Source: Planctomycetales bacterium
Lineage (GTDB): Bacteria > Omnitrophota > Gorgyraeia > Zapsychrales > Zapsychraceae
Direction: 5' to 3'
Length of the DNA: 41,785 bases
NCBI GenBank assembly: GCA_005239675.1
Contig: SBBO01000034.1
Location: forward strand, 1 to 41,785
Program-made: the position numbers and the translations under genes
Part shown: positions 29,020 through 37,978 of the stretch, piece after piece
Layout of the letters: the number at the start of each line of letters is the position of its first letter
Numbering within the stretch: the stretch's first letter is position 1
The notes under the pieces: model-generated
Database searches by the model: none
Told to the model about the DNA's origin: nothing
What the model saw: only the letters and a program-made list of their open reading frames with translations

Positions 29020-30142
29020 CTTCTTTGGTGCTCCCTCGGCCAGCCCGGTAGAACTCATGCACACACCCAACCACATAATCAATTTGCGCTGAGATTAAAT
29101 GTTGATGGACCGGCAGACTGATGATGGTCCTGGCATCTTTTTCACAAACCGGGAAATCCCCTTCTTTGTATCCAAGATACGCGGATGCCTTTTGCAGGTG
29201 AACAGGGATAGGATAATGGACCTTAGCCTTAACACCGCGTTCGATGAGATACCTTAAAAGTCCATCGCGGTTTTTAACGCGCAGGACATACGTGTGATAA
29301 ACCTGTTGTGTGTTAGGCCTTCGCAAAGGGATAGTAACAAATTCGTTCAAATCCCCAAAGGCCTTATCGTACTGCTGGGCATTGGCAATGCGTTTGGCGG
29401 TTATATCCGCCACTTCATTGATCAAACGGTTACCAATCACGGCCTGTAGTGAATCAAGCCGCGAGTTGTGCGCGAACATCTCAATTTCGTCACGGGTCGT
29501 CATCCCGTGATTGCGAAATAATCTTAATTTCCGGTAAAGTTCTGGAGAACGGGTCACGATGACGCCACCATCGCCCCAAACATTAAGGTTCTTCAAGGGG
29601 TGTAGACTAAAACAGGCGGTCTGGCCCCATGACCCAACGTGCCTGCCGTTAATCTTAGCGAGGATAGCCTGTGCGGCATCTTCCACGACTAAAAGTTTAT
29701 GACGCTCAGCCAATTCCATAATCCGGGGCATGTCCGCTGGGGCGCCAGTTAAGTGGACCGGCACAATGGCCTTGGTCTTGGGGGTGATGGCAGCAGCAAT
29801 CTTGTCGGGATCGATGGTGTATTCCTGATTATTATCAACGAAGACAGGCCGGGCGCCCACCATAGCAATCGCGCCAACGGTGGATATGAACGTATTAGGT
29901 GTAGTGATAACCTCATCGCCGTAGCCAACGCCGATAATCTTTAACGAAAGAATCAACGCATCGGTCCCAGAGCCAACCCCAATGGCATAAGGCAACCCAC
30001 AGAGTTTAGCGAAGCGCTCTTCAAACTCGGCAACGGCTCCCCCCAGCGTAAAATCCCCGCTTTGAACAAGACGGCGGATATCTTCTAAATAATCATCGAT
30101 TTGGGCGAACTGCTCATCGAGATAAGAATAGGGTACGTTCAT
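28997..30142 (-). CDS. DegT/DnrJ/EryC1/StrS family aminotransferase
   Basis: 381 aa ORF; GSGTDALILSLKI, VVEDAAQAILAKINGRHVGSWGQTACFSLHPLKNLNVWGDGGVIVT. Confidence 0.93.
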   Translation of the reverse strand: MNVPYSYLDEQFAQIDDYLEDIRRLVQSGDFTLGGAVAEFEERFAKLCGLPYAIGVGSGTDALILSLKIIGVGYGDEVITTPNTFISTVGAIAMVGARPVFVDNNQEYTIDPDKIAAAITPKTKAIVPVHLTGAPADMPRIMELAERHKLLVVEDAAQAILAKINGRHVGSWGQTACFSLHPLKNLNVWGDGGVIVTRSPELYRKLRLFRNHGMTTRDEIEMFAHNSRLDSLQAVIGNRLINEVADITAKRIANAQQYDKAFGDLNEFVTIPLRRPNTQQVYHTYVLRVKNRDGLLRYLIERGVKAKVHYPIPVHLQKASAYLGYKEGDFPVCEKDARTIISLPVHQHLISAQIDYVVGCVHEFYRAGRGSTKEDVLYTRC

Positions 30143-30150
30143 TGTTTTCC

Positions 30151-31254
30151 TTATATTTGGTAAAAGTCTTTTATAGTATTGACGACATATTCGAGCATTG
30201 CGGGTTGTAAGGTTTGTGAAACCGGCAGACTCAAGACACGCCTTGATAATTGCTCGGTTATAGGCAGGCTTCCCTTGGTATAGCCTAGATTGCTCGCCAT
30301 CGGCTGAAGATGAATAGGGACGGCATAGTGCACTTTGGTCCCGATTTCTCTCTTGGCCAAAAATGCCTGGAGTTCATCCCGGCGGTCAGCCTGAATAATA
30401 AAGGTGTGATAGACGGCGCGCATATTTTCTTCAACTGGGGGGACTTGGACCTGCGCAAGATGGTGTAGATTCTCTTGATAAAAATGCGCGTTGGCGCGCC
30501 TGGCCTCAGTCCAGGCCTCCAAATAATCCAATTTCACCAAAAGCATAGCCGCATGAATCGTATCAAGCCTAGAGTTATTATTCCAGTAGATACATTCATG
30601 ACGCTGGTGGAATCCGTTATCGCGTAATGCTAAAATCTTTTCATACATCTCTTTATTATTAGTGGTCAAGATACCACCGTCACCGCAGCTATTGAGCGTC
30701 TTTAGGGGATGCAGGCTAAAGCATCCTGCGTCGCCAAAGGAACCAACCTTATGCCCAGCATATTCAGCGCTCACTGCCTGGGCAGAATCCTCAATAACGG
30801 CCAGCTTATGTCTCTTGGCAATCGCTCCAATAGCGGCCATGTCCGCTGGCCGCCCGGTCCAATGGACAGGCAAAATCGCCTTCGTTTGTCTGGTTATGGC
30901 ATCCTCCATTAGCCCTGGATCTATCAGATAATCTTCACGCACATCCACAAAAACGGGTTTAGCCCCTACCTGCACGATGCAACTCGCCGATGAGACAAAC
31001 GAATTGGCTACAGTAATAACTTCATCCCCAGGACCAATGTCAAGGGCCCGCAAGGCAAGGATTAAGGCATCGGTACCGGAATTAAGCCCCACGGCATAGG
31101 ATACGCCACACAATTGGGCAAAACGGTGTTCAAATTCGGCAACCTCATCGCCTAGGACAAACTTTCCATGATCCAGGACATTGCTGACAGCCTCCAACAA
31201 TCTTTCTTTAATAGGGGCGTGCTGTTCAGCCAAATCCACATAGGGGATATTCAT
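30151..31254 (-). CDS. DegT/DnrJ/EryC1/StrS family aminotransferase (tandem paralog)
   Basis: ORF 30151..31266; start at ATG 31254 (MNIPYVDLAEQ); LNSGTDALILALRAL, VIEDSAQAVSAEYAGHKVGSFGDAGCFSLHPLKTLNSCGDGGILTT. Confidence 0.93.
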   Translation of the reverse strand: MNIPYVDLAEQHAPIKERLLEAVSNVLDHGKFVLGDEVAEFEHRFAQLCGVSYAVGLNSGTDALILALRALDIGPGDEVITVANSFVSSASCIVQVGAKPVFVDVREDYLIDPGLMEDAITRQTKAILPVHWTGRPADMAAIGAIAKRHKLAVIEDSAQAVSAEYAGHKVGSFGDAGCFSLHPLKTLNSCGDGGILTTNNKEMYEKILALRDNGFHQRHECIYWNNNSRLDTIHAAMLLVKLDYLEAWTEARRANAHFYQENLHHLAQVQVPPVEENMRAVYHTFIIQADRRDELQAFLAKREIGTKVHYAVPIHLQPMASNLGYTKGSLPITEQLSRRVLSLPVSQTLQPAMLEYVVNTIKDFYQI

Positions 31255-32279
31255 TAAACAACGCATGAAGACTCCGACGATTTGAGCATTTTAATGTTGT
31301 AATAACGAATATTGTTCATGGGATCCTGAAACTTGCCCGCCTTAAAGGCCTTGATGAGATCGCGCACGGCATCTTCGATAGTGTGTTGAGGGATGAAATT
31401 CAATTCGCGCTTGATTTTCTCGGACGAAATACGGTAGGAACGGATATCATCCGAGGGCCGAGTTTCAATGGCAATCTCGGGCCGCTCAGGGAGTTCCTGG
31501 CGTATCACTTGACGCACGATCTGGGCGATATCGGCGACCGACCGGTTCTGATAGCCAGCGTTATAGGTCTTACCGGCAATTCTCTCTTTGGGCAACTCTA
31601 AGATAAGACAATACAAATCCGTCATATCCTCAATGTGGAGGTTGGGTCGCTCCTGAGTACCACCAAAGACCAGGATACGATTATTATTATACGCGTGGTT
31701 CGTCAAGATATTAACTGTCAGGTCAAACCTCTGGCGCGGGGAATACCCGCAGACCGTCGCCGGCCGGATAGTGACTGCCGTAAATTCCGATGATTGATAC
31801 TTCCAAAGAATAGGTTCGCATAATCCTTTATATTTATTGTAATCGGTAATCGGAAGTAGCGGATGATCTTCGGTTACGTTTTCGACATCGCTGACACCAT
31901 ACACGCTGCAGGTAGAGGCATAGATAAACCGGCGAACGCCACTTTCTTTGCTGATTTTAACCAACGGCTCAAAGGCATCGTAATTAACCTTACGACTTAA
32001 GGCAGAATTTAGCTCAAAGGTAGGATCGTTCGAGATACAGGCCAAATGAATCACGGCGTCGCAACCGCGCAGGCTTTGCCTGAGCAAATTGGTATTGCAA
32101 ATGTCACCTTTCACTTCTTCAAGCTGCGCCTTATCTTTGATACCATCAAAGACATCGGTCCCGTATGTATATAAATCTAAAACTTTTACCTTATGACCTT
32201 TGTTTAATAATTTAGGGACTAAAATACTGCCTACATATCCTGCGCCGCCAGTCACCAAAATAGTCTTCAATGCATTCAT
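31254..32279 (-). CDS. NAD-dependent epimerase/dehydratase (SDR)
   Basis: 341 aa ORF; ILVTGGAGYVGSILVPKLL, YASTCSVYG, YNKYKGLCE. Confidence 0.92.
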   Translation of the reverse strand: MNALKTILVTGGAGYVGSILVPKLLNKGHKVKVLDLYTYGTDVFDGIKDKAQLEEVKGDICNTNLLRQSLRGCDAVIHLACISNDPTFELNSALSRKVNYDAFEPLVKISKESGVRRFIYASTCSVYGVSDVENVTEDHPLLPITDYNKYKGLCEPILWKYQSSEFTAVTIRPATVCGYSPRQRFDLTVNILTNHAYNNNRILVFGGTQERPNLHIEDMTDLYCLILELPKERIAGKTYNAGYQNRSVADIAQIVRQVIRQELPERPEIAIETRPSDDIRSYRISSEKIKRELNFIPQHTIEDAVRDLIKAFKAGKFQDPMNNIRYYNIKMLKSSESSCVV

Positions 32280-32295
32280 CGTAACATATCCTTTC

Positions 32296-33828
32296 TTACT
32301 TTAATAACCTCGTGATGAATTTAATGAGATCCACCATCTTCACCGGCTCCCGGTTGCAAACGATTTGTACTGCTAGCGACCCGACGACATTACCAATGAA
32401 TGATACCACCTCCTGTGGCATCTTAGCGGCAAAGCATGGGGCGATGAAGGCGAAAAAGGCGTCCCCTGCGCCAATGGCATCGATGACCTGGCTGGCAAAA
32501 GCCGGCGTTTCATGAAAACCACTTTTAGCGGAATAACATAAGGAGCCAGAGGACCCACGGGTTGCGATGATATGTTCACAAGACATCTCTTGGTATATCT
32601 TCTTGGCGTGGGAACGCAAATCACTGAAGCGATCGTGCGTTGCATAACGTAATTCCAATTCATCAACACAGACACAATTGGCTCGTCGATATTTGGTCAC
32701 CAGGTTAAAACCGATATTGGCACTATTGGTCTGAACATTCAAGGCGAGATATCTAGCCCTCGCGCAGATCAAATCCCGAACACGTTTGGTTAAGAGTCCA
32801 TGCCCATAATCAGAGACAACAACTAAGTCGTAATCTTTGATCACTTGTTTAAGATGTTCTATAATCTTTTCTTCTTCGCGTTTGGCGATATCCGTATCCT
32901 CAATGAAACATATCTCAAAAAGTTTTCTGTTTTGGGGCTTACTGACATACCTTCTTTTGATAATGGTGCCGGTATCGGGGCGAAAGAAAAACTTGGCTTG
33001 AACATTTGGACTTAAATGGGCTTCAATAAAATCTTGGCAGGATTTCTTCGCCCCCAGGATAGTCACCAGATCCACCTGGCCACAAACGCTCGCCGTATTA
33101 TTCGCCGTGGCCAAACTCCCCCCAGTAAACATTTCCTTAGATTCATAACGATTGGCGACCAGATGCTCTTTGGAGGATTTACCCATCGGCGTGCAATAAT
33201 AATACTCATCAATAATCGTATCCCCAACAATCAAGACCTTTAAATTCTTTAAGGCTTCAAGGAATGCAATGATATCATCAATAGAATAACGTTTGCCCAG
33301 CGCCTTTAAATACTTAACCGTGCGCGGTGGATAGCTATCAAGATAGTCATTGATGAGCTTGGAAGAACTAAAGGTGATATCATCCGTGAAGAAAATACGG
33401 CCCCCCACTGCCCTGATCGCTTCTTCTTCATCGAAGATCTTTTTCGTGACGTCTTTATCCTTGACCTTGTAATCAGGACCCTTGGCATAGATATCAGGCC
33501 TGATTTTACGGATAAATTCCGTTGCCGTAGGGGCGTCCACAATCGACACAAAATCTGTTACAGCCAGCGATGCCAATGTCTCGGCACGCAGACGATCGCT
33601 AAAATAAGGACGGCCGGGTCCGCGCTTGACGTATTGATCTTGGGTGACCGAGGCGATCAAGACATCACCTTCCTTTTTGGCCTGATTAAAGTGGCGAATA
33701 TGCCCCAGATGCACGATATCAAAGACACCATGACACAAGACGACCTTTTTCCCTTTTTTCTTGAGACCAGCAACAATAGCCGCCAGTCTCTCTTGTGTTT
33801 GTATCTTTTTTAAGATCCCGTTATTCAT
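32296..33828 (-). CDS. Bifunctional nucleotidyltransferase (N-terminal) / PfkB-type sugar kinase (C-terminal), HldE-like with reversed domain order
   Basis: 510 aa ORF; N-terminal VVLCHGVFDIVHLGHIRHFNQAKKEGDVLIASVTQD; C-terminal VLIVGDTIIDEYYYC...TGGSLATANN...VIDAIGAGDAFFAF. Confidence 0.92.
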   Translation of the reverse strand: MNNGILKKIQTQERLAAIVAGLKKKGKKVVLCHGVFDIVHLGHIRHFNQAKKEGDVLIASVTQDQYVKRGPGRPYFSDRLRAETLASLAVTDFVSIVDAPTATEFIRKIRPDIYAKGPDYKVKDKDVTKKIFDEEEAIRAVGGRIFFTDDITFSSSKLINDYLDSYPPRTVKYLKALGKRYSIDDIIAFLEALKNLKVLIVGDTIIDEYYYCTPMGKSSKEHLVANRYESKEMFTGGSLATANNTASVCGQVDLVTILGAKKSCQDFIEAHLSPNVQAKFFFRPDTGTIIKRRYVSKPQNRKLFEICFIEDTDIAKREEEKIIEHLKQVIKDYDLVVVSDYGHGLLTKRVRDLICARARYLALNVQTNSANIGFNLVTKYRRANCVCVDELELRYATHDRFSDLRSHAKKIYQEMSCEHIIATRGSSGSLCYSAKSGFHETPAFASQVIDAIGAGDAFFAFIAPCFAAKMPQEVVSFIGNVVGSLAVQIVCNREPVKMVDLIKFITRLLK

Positions 33829-34824
33829 TTAATTCTTCACCAAATATTTAAACCAATCTGCGGTAGCTTTTTCAATGGTCTCTGGCGTCCAGACCGGTGC
33901 GGCTTTCCAATAATCGATATGCTCCAATATCTTGGCAACCCCTTCCTTGAAAGAAACCTGCGGTTCCCACTCCAAGAGGGTTTTGATTTTTGTAATATCC
34001 GCCCAGGTACAATCCGGCTCCCCTGGGCGTTTGGGGATATAAATCTTTTCTCCTTCTAACAAAGAAATCAGCGTGTTGACACTTTGTGGATTTCCTGTAC
34101 CTACATTGAATACCTCATTTTTAACCGATGAAAATCCGGCAGCAACTAGGGCATTAACTACATCAGTCACATAAACAAAATCTCTGGTCTGGCTGCCATC
34201 ACCGACTACCGTGTACGGTTTACCGTCTAATTTCTGGGCCAAAAATACACCGAACACGGCCCCATACGTTCCTGATGTCCTTGAGCGCGGGCCATAGACG
34301 TTAAACGGTCGCACAGAAACAACGGGTAGGTCATAGACTTGTCCCCAATGGAGGACTGTTTGCTCTCCCAGATATTTAGTGAGGGCATAAGGATACTGCG
34401 GGTTAATGGGGGCCGTTTCAGGGGTAGGATAGAATCCCTGAGGGGGAATACCGTAACAAGAAGACGAGGCGATGTAAACCAACTTTTGAACATCGGCTAA
34501 ACGCGCGGCCTCAACGACGTTCATCGTCCCCAATACATTCGAGGTATAATACATAGTGGGGTTGACAATGGAAGGGACGATATCAGCTAAAGCCGCTATA
34601 TGAAATACGAGATTGATACCCTTGAAATAATGGGTAATAACACCAAGATGGGTGATATCCGCCTCAATTAGCCGGATATTACCCATTTGATGCGTAAGAT
34701 TTTCTGGCCGGCCGGTCGAAAAATTATCAATGACCGTGACCGCATGACCGTGATCCACGAGCCAGTCGACCAAATGACTCCCGATAAAACCCGCACCGCC
34801 AGTTACCAAAACATTTTTCTTCAT
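33829..34824 (-). CDS. NAD-dependent epimerase (UDP-hexose/HexNAc 4-epimerase-like)
   Basis: ORF 33829..34842; start likely ATG 34824 (MKKNVLVTGGAGFIGSHLVDWL); SSSCYGIPPQG, YPYALTKYLGE, RPFNVYGPRS. Confidence 0.9.
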   Translation of the reverse strand: MKKNVLVTGGAGFIGSHLVDWLVDHGHAVTVIDNFSTGRPENLTHQMGNIRLIEADITHLGVITHYFKGINLVFHIAALADIVPSIVNPTMYYTSNVLGTMNVVEAARLADVQKLVYIASSSCYGIPPQGFYPTPETAPINPQYPYALTKYLGEQTVLHWGQVYDLPVVSVRPFNVYGPRSRTSGTYGAVFGVFLAQKLDGKPYTVVGDGSQTRDFVYVTDVVNALVAAGFSSVKNEVFNVGTGNPQSVNTLISLLEGEKIYIPKRPGEPDCTWADITKIKTLLEWEPQVSFKEGVAKILEHIDYWKAAPVWTPETIEKATADWFKYLVKN

Positions 34825-34828
34825 AAAA

Positions 34829-35881
34829 CTATTCCGGGACATCGTCCATGGACCAGCGCGACCGCTCTATGGAATAATCGTCGGCTATTTTACTGACCAA
34901 AGACCGCAAGTCTTCAACCTTCATCCAATCGGTATTGTTATCGGAAGAATATCCAAAGCCATCAGGGCATGGCTGTCCCTTAAGATAACCTGAACCAATA
35001 TGTTCGAATAAATTCTTACGCAAATGGTGATTGTGCTGCACGATAAAACATTCTTTAAATTGCACTGCATTTCTCGCCTCATCTTCACTCAAAAGCGTCT
35101 CATGAACTTTTTCTCCAGGACGGATACCGATGATCTCATGCCGACAATCTGGATCAACAGCCTTGGCTAAATCGGTGATCTTCATCGAAGGGATACGCGG
35201 GACAAAGATCTCGCCACCCTTGGCCCTGACCAGCGACATGATGACAAAATGAACCGCCTGGTCCAGCGTGATCCAGAATCGCGTCATATTAAAATCCGTG
35301 ATCGGCAATACCCCGGTCTTTGCTCTTTCCTGAAAAAATGGAATAACCGAGCCGCGGCTTCCCAAGACATTACCGTAGCGTACCACTAGAAAACGGGTAT
35401 TGTGCCTTGCCGCCTCAGAGTCATTGGCAGCCACAAACAATTTATCAGAACATAATTTTGTTGCCCCATATAAATTCACTGGATTACAGGCCTTATCCGT
35501 TGACAAAGCGACCACTCTGCCCACTTTATTAGTGATCGCGGCGTCAATGATATTCATCGCACCAATAACGTTCGTTTTGATATATTCTTCAGGATTTCTT
35601 TCAGCAGCGGGAACTTGTTTTAAGGCAGCGGCATGAACCACATAATCAATACCTTCGAAGACACGCATCAGTCTGTCTTTATCCCGGATATCGCCTAAAA
35701 CATATTCTAGGCAGGGATACTTGGCGAGACTCCACTTCTGCGCCATTTCAAATTGTTTTAACTCATCACGGCTAAAGACAACGAGGCGCTTAGGTTTAAA
35801 TTCTGCCAAGACGATCTGGACCATCTTCTTGCCAAAAGAACCCGTACCGCCTGTTATTAATATGTTTTTATTGTTTAACAT
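34829..35881 (-). CDS. pseB: UDP-GlcNAc 4,6-dehydratase, PseB-like
   Basis: 350 aa ORF; ILITGGTGSFGKKMVQ, HAAALKQVPAAERNPEEYIKTNVIGAMNII, ALSTDKACNPVNLYGATKLCSDKLF, EIIGIRPGEKVHETLLSEDEARN. Confidence 0.9.
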   Translation of the reverse strand: MLNNKNILITGGTGSFGKKMVQIVLAEFKPKRLVVFSRDELKQFEMAQKWSLAKYPCLEYVLGDIRDKDRLMRVFEGIDYVVHAAALKQVPAAERNPEEYIKTNVIGAMNIIDAAITNKVGRVVALSTDKACNPVNLYGATKLCSDKLFVAANDSEAARHNTRFLVVRYGNVLGSRGSVIPFFQERAKTGVLPITDFNMTRFWITLDQAVHFVIMSLVRAKGGEIFVPRIPSMKITDLAKAVDPDCRHEIIGIRPGEKVHETLLSEDEARNAVQFKECFIVQHNHHLRKNLFEHIGSGYLKGQPCPDGFGYSSDNNTDWMKVEDLRSLVSKIADDYSIERSRWSMDDVPE

Positions 35882-35898
35882 TTGAAGCCCCGTTATCT

Positions 35899-36513
35899 TT
35901 AGTTTCCTTGCTTTAATTCCATCATTAAGTAAGAGACGATCATGTGATTTAAAATTAAATGGATATCTTCCACGGGACCATACTCACCTTTTTTGCTTTG
36001 GATATGAACGACATGGTCACAAATTTTCGCTAGTTGGCCACCGTCAAAGCCGACAAGACCTACTGTGACCCCTTTTTTTGCTTTAGCTAACTCAACGGCC
36101 TTGATCACATTAGGGCTGTTTCCACTCGCCGAGATAACAACAAGGATATCCCCGGGATCAAAACTCTGCTGGATTTGTAATGAAAATACATCATTATAGC
36201 TATAATCGTTACTGATCGCTGTTAAAATAGAGATATTGTCATTAATGCTGCGGGCTCGAAAACCCTTGCCTTTGATCTTGCGGCCAACCTCACTTAAGTC
36301 CTGGGCAAAATGTGATGCCGTTGTCGCACTGCCACCGTTACCGGCGAAATAAATCATTTTATCACAACGCCGGCCCTCAAGAAGACAATCGACGACTCTC
36401 TTAACTGATTCGATATCGATGGTGGAAATCAATTGCCGAACATAATGACAATACTGCCTGAAATAATCTGTTTCCAGGGCACTCTGTTCAAAGATTTCTT
36501 CTAGGGTGTTCAT
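35899..36513 (-). CDS. SIS-domain phosphosugar isomerase (GmhA-like)
   Basis: 204 aa ORF; YFAGNGGSATTASHFAQDL, GDILVVISASGNSPNVIKAVELAKAKKG, EDIHLILNHMIVSYL. Confidence 0.88.
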   Translation of the reverse strand: MNTLEEIFEQSALETDYFRQYCHYVRQLISTIDIESVKRVVDCLLEGRRCDKMIYFAGNGGSATTASHFAQDLSEVGRKIKGKGFRARSINDNISILTAISNDYSYNDVFSLQIQQSFDPGDILVVISASGNSPNVIKAVELAKAKKGVTVGLVGFDGGQLAKICDHVVHIQSKKGEYGPVEDIHLILNHMIVSYLMMELKQGN

Positions 36514-36533
36514 ATCCCTCCCTATTTATTATT

Positions 36534-37112
36534 TTATGCTACCGCTATATCTGCTGGTGCATTGAAATAATAATGCTCTTTGGCTAATTCCCGAATCAGA
36601 TTTACGTGCCGATGTATCGCTAAATCCGCTTCATGGACATTTTCGGTACAGATTAAAAGAAACACCTTCATGGCTGTCCGCGGAATTTCCTGTGTTATAG
36701 AAAAAGTGCAGCCTTGCAATGGGATGTCTTTAGCAGCCATTTCAACCAGAAGACTCAAGTCCGATTTGCCCACAATCAGAAAATCTCTGGCACCTTCTCT
36801 ATGCAATGCGAGCAATATTTGTTGGACCCGAATTTTAATCAACCCGATAGAATTGATGGTCTTTAAGGTATAGTTGATGGATTTGCGCATCTTTTCGGCA
36901 AATCCTTGAGGGGTCAAGATATAGCGGACCTTACGTTGATTAAGTTGCTCAATGCGGATAAAGCCTTTAGCGATGAGCCGGCGGATGAGCATGTTGGTCA
37001 TGCCCAGAGAAAGATCTAAGAGGTTAGATAAACGCCGCTGATTGGTCCCGATTTCAGCACCGATAATATTGATGAGCTCGAATTCACGCTCATTCAGAAC
37101 TTCTTTGACCAT
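36534..37112 (-). CDS. Winged-helix transcriptional regulator (EPS-associated MarR-like)
   Basis: ORF 36534..37154 begins with TTG; ATG at 37112 gives MVKEVLNEREFELINIIGAEIGTNQRRLSNLLDLSLGMTNMLIRRLIAKGFIRIEQLNQRKVRYILTPQG (wHTH). Confidence 0.8.
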   Translation of the reverse strand: MVKEVLNEREFELINIIGAEIGTNQRRLSNLLDLSLGMTNMLIRRLIAKGFIRIEQLNQRKVRYILTPQGFAEKMRKSINYTLKTINSIGLIKIRVQQILLALHREGARDFLIVGKSDLSLLVEMAAKDIPLQGCTFSITQEIPRTAMKVFLLICTENVHEADLAIHRHVNLIRELAKEHYYFNAPADIAVA

Positions 37113-37148
37113 AATGAGTTTTACTCTCAGATTGAGAAGTCCAATACT

Positions 37149-37163
37149 GTTCAATATTTGAAC
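37149..37163. promoter_or_regulatory. Perfect dyad GTTCAA-TAT-TTGAAC, candidate operator
   Basis: 6-bp perfect inverted arms separated by 3 bp, a few nt downstream of the -10 element and overlapping the predicted transcript start region. Confidence 0.6.
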
Positions 37164-37172
37164 GTGGCTACT

Positions 37173-37200
37173 ATTATAAAAATAAATAAATCACTGTCAA
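37173..37200 (-). promoter_or_regulatory. Sigma70 consensus promoter for the glycan operon
   Basis: Minus strand reads TTGACA (37200..37195), 16 nt spacer, TATAAT (37178..37173); both hexamers match consensus exactly. Confidence 0.8.
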
Positions 37201-37261
37201 GGAAAAATTTACGCAGAAACAGGAGAAATGGGTGGGTGGGAGATATATAAAATTTTTCCCT

Positions 37262-37933
37262 CTAAGATGGCTCAGGAGAATCGAACTCCTTTTGGTCGAC
37301 AGCGTCTTTGGCCACGCTTGGGCTGGCAGATCTCTCGAGGATTGTGACCTTACGGCCCCTGATTTTCAGGCGCCCTTCCACAAAAAGTGCGATCGCCTTG
37401 GGATAGAATTTGTGCTCGATTTTGTGAATCCGCGCCTCTAAACTCTCCAAGGTCTCCTTGTGAGATACCTTGAAGGCCTGCTGTAAAATGATGGGGCCAT
37501 GGTCGATTTTATCATCAACAAAATGGACCGTTACTCCCGCGACCTTGACGCCGTAGGTGAACGTGTCTTTAATGCCCTGCATCCCCTTGAAGGCCGGCAA
37601 AAGCGCTGGATGGATATTAAGGATCCGCTGATAATATTCCTTAATAAAAAATGGGGTCAGAAGGCGCATGAAACCAGCCAGGACAATAAAATCTATCTGG
37701 GCCTCTTTGAGGTATATTAGTAGGTCACGGTCGTAGCTCTGGGGGGAAACGTAATCCTTGCGCTCTAGGCACAACGTCTTGATACCGACGGCCTGTGCAC
37801 GTTTGAGGGCAAAGGCCTTGTGATTATCTGAAAAAACTAAGGCAAGCTCGGATTTAATCACACCTTTTTGAACAGCCTCGATAATGGCCTGTAGATTAGA
37901 ACCCTGGCCCGAGGCGAAAACAGCAAAACGCAT
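37262..37933 (-). CDS. purN: Phosphoribosylglycinamide formyltransferase
   Basis: 223 aa ORF; FASGQGSNLQAIIEA, VLAGFMRLLTPFFI, NIHPALLPAFKG, GVTVHFVDDKIDHGPIILQ. Confidence 0.95.
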   Translation of the reverse strand: MRFAVFASGQGSNLQAIIEAVQKGVIKSELALVFSDNHKAFALKRAQAVGIKTLCLERKDYVSPQSYDRDLLIYLKEAQIDFIVLAGFMRLLTPFFIKEYYQRILNIHPALLPAFKGMQGIKDTFTYGVKVAGVTVHFVDDKIDHGPIILQQAFKVSHKETLESLEARIHKIEHKFYPKAIALFVEGRLKIRGRKVTILERSASPSVAKDAVDQKEFDSPEPS

Positions 37934-37978
37934 AAACGACTCTCCTATGGCTATGTCGTAATGACCCCCGACACTTCA

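Noticed and set aside
37113-37154. N-terminal extension of the regulator ORF (NSIGLLNLRVKLI) resembling its internal NSIGLIKIRVQQIL
   Set aside because: Extension uses a TTG start lying inside the candidate operator; ATG at 37112 is more plausible. The similarity is short and the DNA is not similar, so coincidence is likely, though conservation in orthologs would be worth checking
37201-37261. Possible terminator between purN and the operon promoter (GGGA...TCCC)
   Set aside because: Only 4-bp arms with an AT-rich loop and no good U-tract; not supported as an intrinsic terminator
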